A stretch of 6,172 nucleotides of DNA, taken from positions 1-6,172 of the forward strand of contig CAIOHI010000032.1 in NCBI GenBank assembly GCA_903858075.1. The letters run 5' to 3'. The first letter of the stretch is position 1; each line of letters begins with the position of its first letter. This DNA comes from an uncultured Actinomycetes bacterium (GTDB lineage: Bacteria > Actinomycetota > Acidimicrobiia > Acidimicrobiales > Ilumatobacteraceae). The position numbers were made by a program, and so were the translations under genes. Positions 4,711 through 6,172 of this stretch are shown in pieces. Below the pieces are notes generated by a model. That model saw only the letters and a program-made list of their open reading frames with translations. It ran no database searches and was not told the DNA's origin.

Positions 4711-5580
4711 ATGCGGGGGCACAACACGGGTTCTGAGACGACGTTCTCGGTCACATTTCATGGCGTTCGTGGCTCAACACCTTGCCACGGCGAAGACATC
4801 ATTCGCTATGGCGGCAATACCTCGTGTGTTTCTGTGCTCACTCCTGGCAGTCAACCCATCTTGTTTGACCTCGGTACGGGCTTGCGCTACTTCGGAAAAG
4901 AATGTCTGACACGCGATACCAAGTTCGTTGGCACGTGCCTCTTAACGCATTCGCACTTCGACCACACACAGGGTCTTCCCTTTTTTGCGCCGTTGTTGAA
5001 TGAAGAAACAGTTCTCACTGTTCGCGGGCCAGTGCAAGAAGATGGCATGTCGCTGCAAGCAGTGTTTGACAAATTGGTCAGCCCTCCACTTTTCCCCGTT
5101 GGGTTGTCTCATATTCCGGGAACCGTTTCTTTTGTCGACACGCCGAATTCCGATTTCATGATTGACGATGTTCAAGTGAAAGCTCGTGCCATTCCTCATG
5201 TGGGGGCAACACTGGGTTTTCGTATTGAACTCAATGGTAAGTCCATTGCCTACTTGTCTGATCATCAACAACCCACCGATGGGTCACATGGCATTAGTGA
5301 TGGTGCACGTGAGTTGGTCGAGGGTGCAGACCTGCTCATTCACGATTCGCAGTTCACGCCACAAGAGTTTGCTGTGAAATCGACGTGGGGCCATTGCACT
5401 GCGGAATATGCAGTGTGGGTAGCAACAACCCATGGAGTGAAGAACCTGGCGCTTTTCCACCACGACCCTTCGCGATCTGATGACGCGCTCGACGCGTCGG
5501 CTGCATGTTTGGCAGCTGTCGGCGCCTCGGCTGGATGCAACGTGTTCATTGCATCTGAGGGCTTGAACTTTCGTATATAG
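4711..5580 (+). CDS. MBL-fold metallo-hydrolase (PhnP/RNase Z-like group)
   Basis: This 289-residue cytoplasmic metallo-beta-lactamase-fold enzyme should be a two-metal hydrolase. Its N-terminus G-V-R-G-S-T-P-C ... R-Y-G-G-N-T-S-C (18-39) and the strand L-F-D-L-G-T-G resemble the PhnP-like group, whose known members act on phosphodiesters or cyclic phosphates. The metal ligands are all visible: H80-S-H82-F-D84-H85, H163 in I-P-H-V-G, D184 in Y-L-S-D-H, and H251 in L-F-H-H-D-P. H-D-S-Q-F-T (211-216) and W-G-H-C-T (226-230) also fit this group. Family and competence look sound. The true substrate is not known and the neighbours do not reveal it. ATG 4711 is the first sensible start and lies just after a good promoter. 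It is transcribed away from the selenoprotein operon. Confidence 0.87.
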   Translation: MRGHNTGSETTFSVTFHGVRGSTPCHGEDIIRYGGNTSCVSVLTPGSQPILFDLGTGLRYFGKECLTRDTKFVGTCLLTHSHFDHTQGLPFFAPLLNEETVLTVRGPVQEDGMSLQAVFDKLVSPPLFPVGLSHIPGTVSFVDTPNSDFMIDDVQVKARAIPHVGATLGFRIELNGKSIAYLSDHQQPTDGSHGISDGARELVEGADLLIHDSQFTPQEFAVKSTWGHCTAEYAVWVATTHGVKNLALFHHDPSRSDDALDASAACLAAVGASAGCNVFIASEGLNFRI

Positions 5581-5602
5581 ATCTTTGCCTCGGCAAAATT
5601 GT

Positions 5603-5608
5603 TACGAT
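5603..5608 (+). promoter_or_regulatory. -10 box of the flavin reductase gene, leaderless type
   Basis: TACGAT lies 6 nt before the GTG at 5615. No clear -35 is seen at 16-18 nt upstream, and no Shine-Dalgarno sequence is present. The spacing is what selects GTG 5615 over the in-frame TTG at 5585. Confidence 0.45.
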
Positions 5609-5614
5609 GTTGCT

Positions 5615-6109
5615 GTGACTGCTTTTGACTCTCGACAATTCCGTGACGTACTTGGCCATGTTCCAACAAGTGTTGTTGTAGTAACAGGAATCGACTCCGA
5701 CGGCACGCCACAGGGAATCACTATTGGCTCATTTGTTTCGGTGTCTCTTGAACCACCATTGGTTGGTTTTCTTCCTGGCACTCAGTCGAAAACGTGGAAC
5801 TCTCTCAAAGAAACAGGAAAGTTCTGCGTCAATGTGTTGGCAGAGAACCAAGCAGAAGTGTGTTGGAGATTCGCAAAAGAGTCTGACGACCGCTTTGCCG
5901 GCATTGAATGGGCGCCTTCGTTGAATGGTGCACCAGCTATTGCAGGTTCGCTTGCCCACATTGACTGCGACCTTCACTCCGACGCTCTCTATGGCGACCA
6001 CTACTTCGTGGTGGGGCTAGTAACGCATCTAAACACCCCTACGGGTGTCTCGCCACACGCCATGGCGTTTTACCGGGGCAAAGTTGTAGAGGTTGCATTC
6101 CCCGAGTGA
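5615..6109 (+). CDS. Flavin reductase-domain protein (FMN-binding split barrel, HpaC-like)
   Basis: This 164-residue single-domain protein begins M-T-A-F-D-S-R-Q-F-R-D-V-L-G-H-V-P-T, a standard start for the flavin reductase-like family. It continues with V-V-V-V-T-G, then G-I-T-I-G-S-F-V-S-V-S-L-E-P-P (34-48), the FMN phosphate-contact region, and S-K-T-W-N-S-L and F-C-V-N-V-L. The second half has G-D-H-Y-F-V-V-G (ligand-side strand) and ends F-Y-R-G-K. Members reduce FMN/FAD with NAD(P)H for a partner monooxygenase, or bind flavin for other redox roles; no monooxygenase is in view. GTG 5615 is chosen over TTG 5585 because the extra 10 residues are not family-like and a TACGAT box sits 6 nt before the GTG. 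The stop codon overlaps the next gene's GTG. Confidence 0.88.
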   Translation: MTAFDSRQFRDVLGHVPTSVVVVTGIDSDGTPQGITIGSFVSVSLEPPLVGFLPGTQSKTWNSLKETGKFCVNVLAENQAEVCWRFAKESDDRFAGIEWAPSLNGAPAIAGSLAHIDCDLHSDALYGDHYFVVGLVTHLNTPTGVSPHAMAFYRGKVVEVAFPE

Positions 6110-6172
6110 ACGCACTGCGCGTGCTTGTGAGCGTGGCCCTTGGGCTCATGTTCGTATGGGCTGGTGTGAGCA
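6106..6172 (+). CDS. Start of a membrane protein resembling DoxX/MauE, 3' truncated
   Basis: A GTG at 6106 overlaps the flavin reductase TGA as GTGA, the classical sign of translational coupling. The 22 visible codons give a short polar start (M-N-A-L-R) and then one hydrophobic helix, V-S-V-A-L-G-L-M-F-V-W-A-G-V-S. A first helix ending F-x-W-A-G-V-S is what I recall for DoxX and MauE-type four-helix membrane proteins, which serve in quinone or thiol redox roles. With one helix seen this is only a likely family. The gene runs off the window. Confidence 0.5.
   Translation, partial: MNALRVLVSVALGLMFVWAGVS

Noticed and set aside
5585..5614. Flavin reductase start at TTG 5585
   Set aside because: The family N-terminus begins at GTG 5615, and the candidate -10 lies within the extension.
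6033..6048. Hairpin ACACCC-CTAC-GGGTGT as a terminator
   Set aside because: It is only a 6-bp stem inside the flavin reductase coding sequence, with no following T run. It is probably chance.

Overview
The window is a gene-dense piece of a bacterial chromosome, roughly half G+C by eye. It probably comes from an actinobacterium, possibly an Acidimicrobiia-like aquatic lineage. The grounds are a MutY of the short actinobacterial type, GTG/TTG starts, few Shine-Dalgarno sites, and leaderless-style promoters in which a TANNNT box lies exactly 6 nt before the start codon. The taxonomic call is an inference. No rRNA, tRNA, CRISPR array, insertion sequence or phage gene is visible.

Left part, + strand: the 3' end of a membrane flippase-like (UPF0104/LPG-synthase TM) gene (1-335), a MaoC-type hot-dog dehydratase (391-906) with its own promoter, and an A/G-specific adenine glycosylase MutY (894-1775) that overlaps the MaoC stop.

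Centre, - strand: a three-gene operon read from 4617 down to 1762. It encodes an epoxide-hydrolase-like alpha/beta hydrolase (4617-3733), a 478-residue protein with an N-terminal thioredoxin fold and a large domain I cannot assign (3736-2300, ATGA overlap), and a UGSC-family protein (2286-1762). The last gene is split by an in-frame TGA at 2007-2005. The codons around this TGA read D-[TGA]-G-S-C-T-S-C, the signature that names the UGSC (seleno)protein family. A perfect 7-bp hairpin with a G-containing loop begins 11 nt after the TGA, as expected of a bacterial SECIS. The two open halves are therefore best read as one 174-residue selenoprotein. This is the main discovery candidate: a Sec-dependent redox protein made with a dedicated thioredoxin-fusion partner and a hydrolase.

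Right part, + strand: a divergent 93-bp intergenic region with a 12-bp perfect palindrome lodged between the -35 and -10 of the rightward promoter. After it come an MBL-fold metallo-hydrolase (4711-5580), a flavin reductase-domain protein (5615-6109) with a leaderless-type start, and the first codons of a membrane protein resembling DoxX/MauE (6106-end, GTGA overlap). The central operon and the MBL gene may share control through the palindrome. The other genes look like ordinary housekeeping or metabolic genes.
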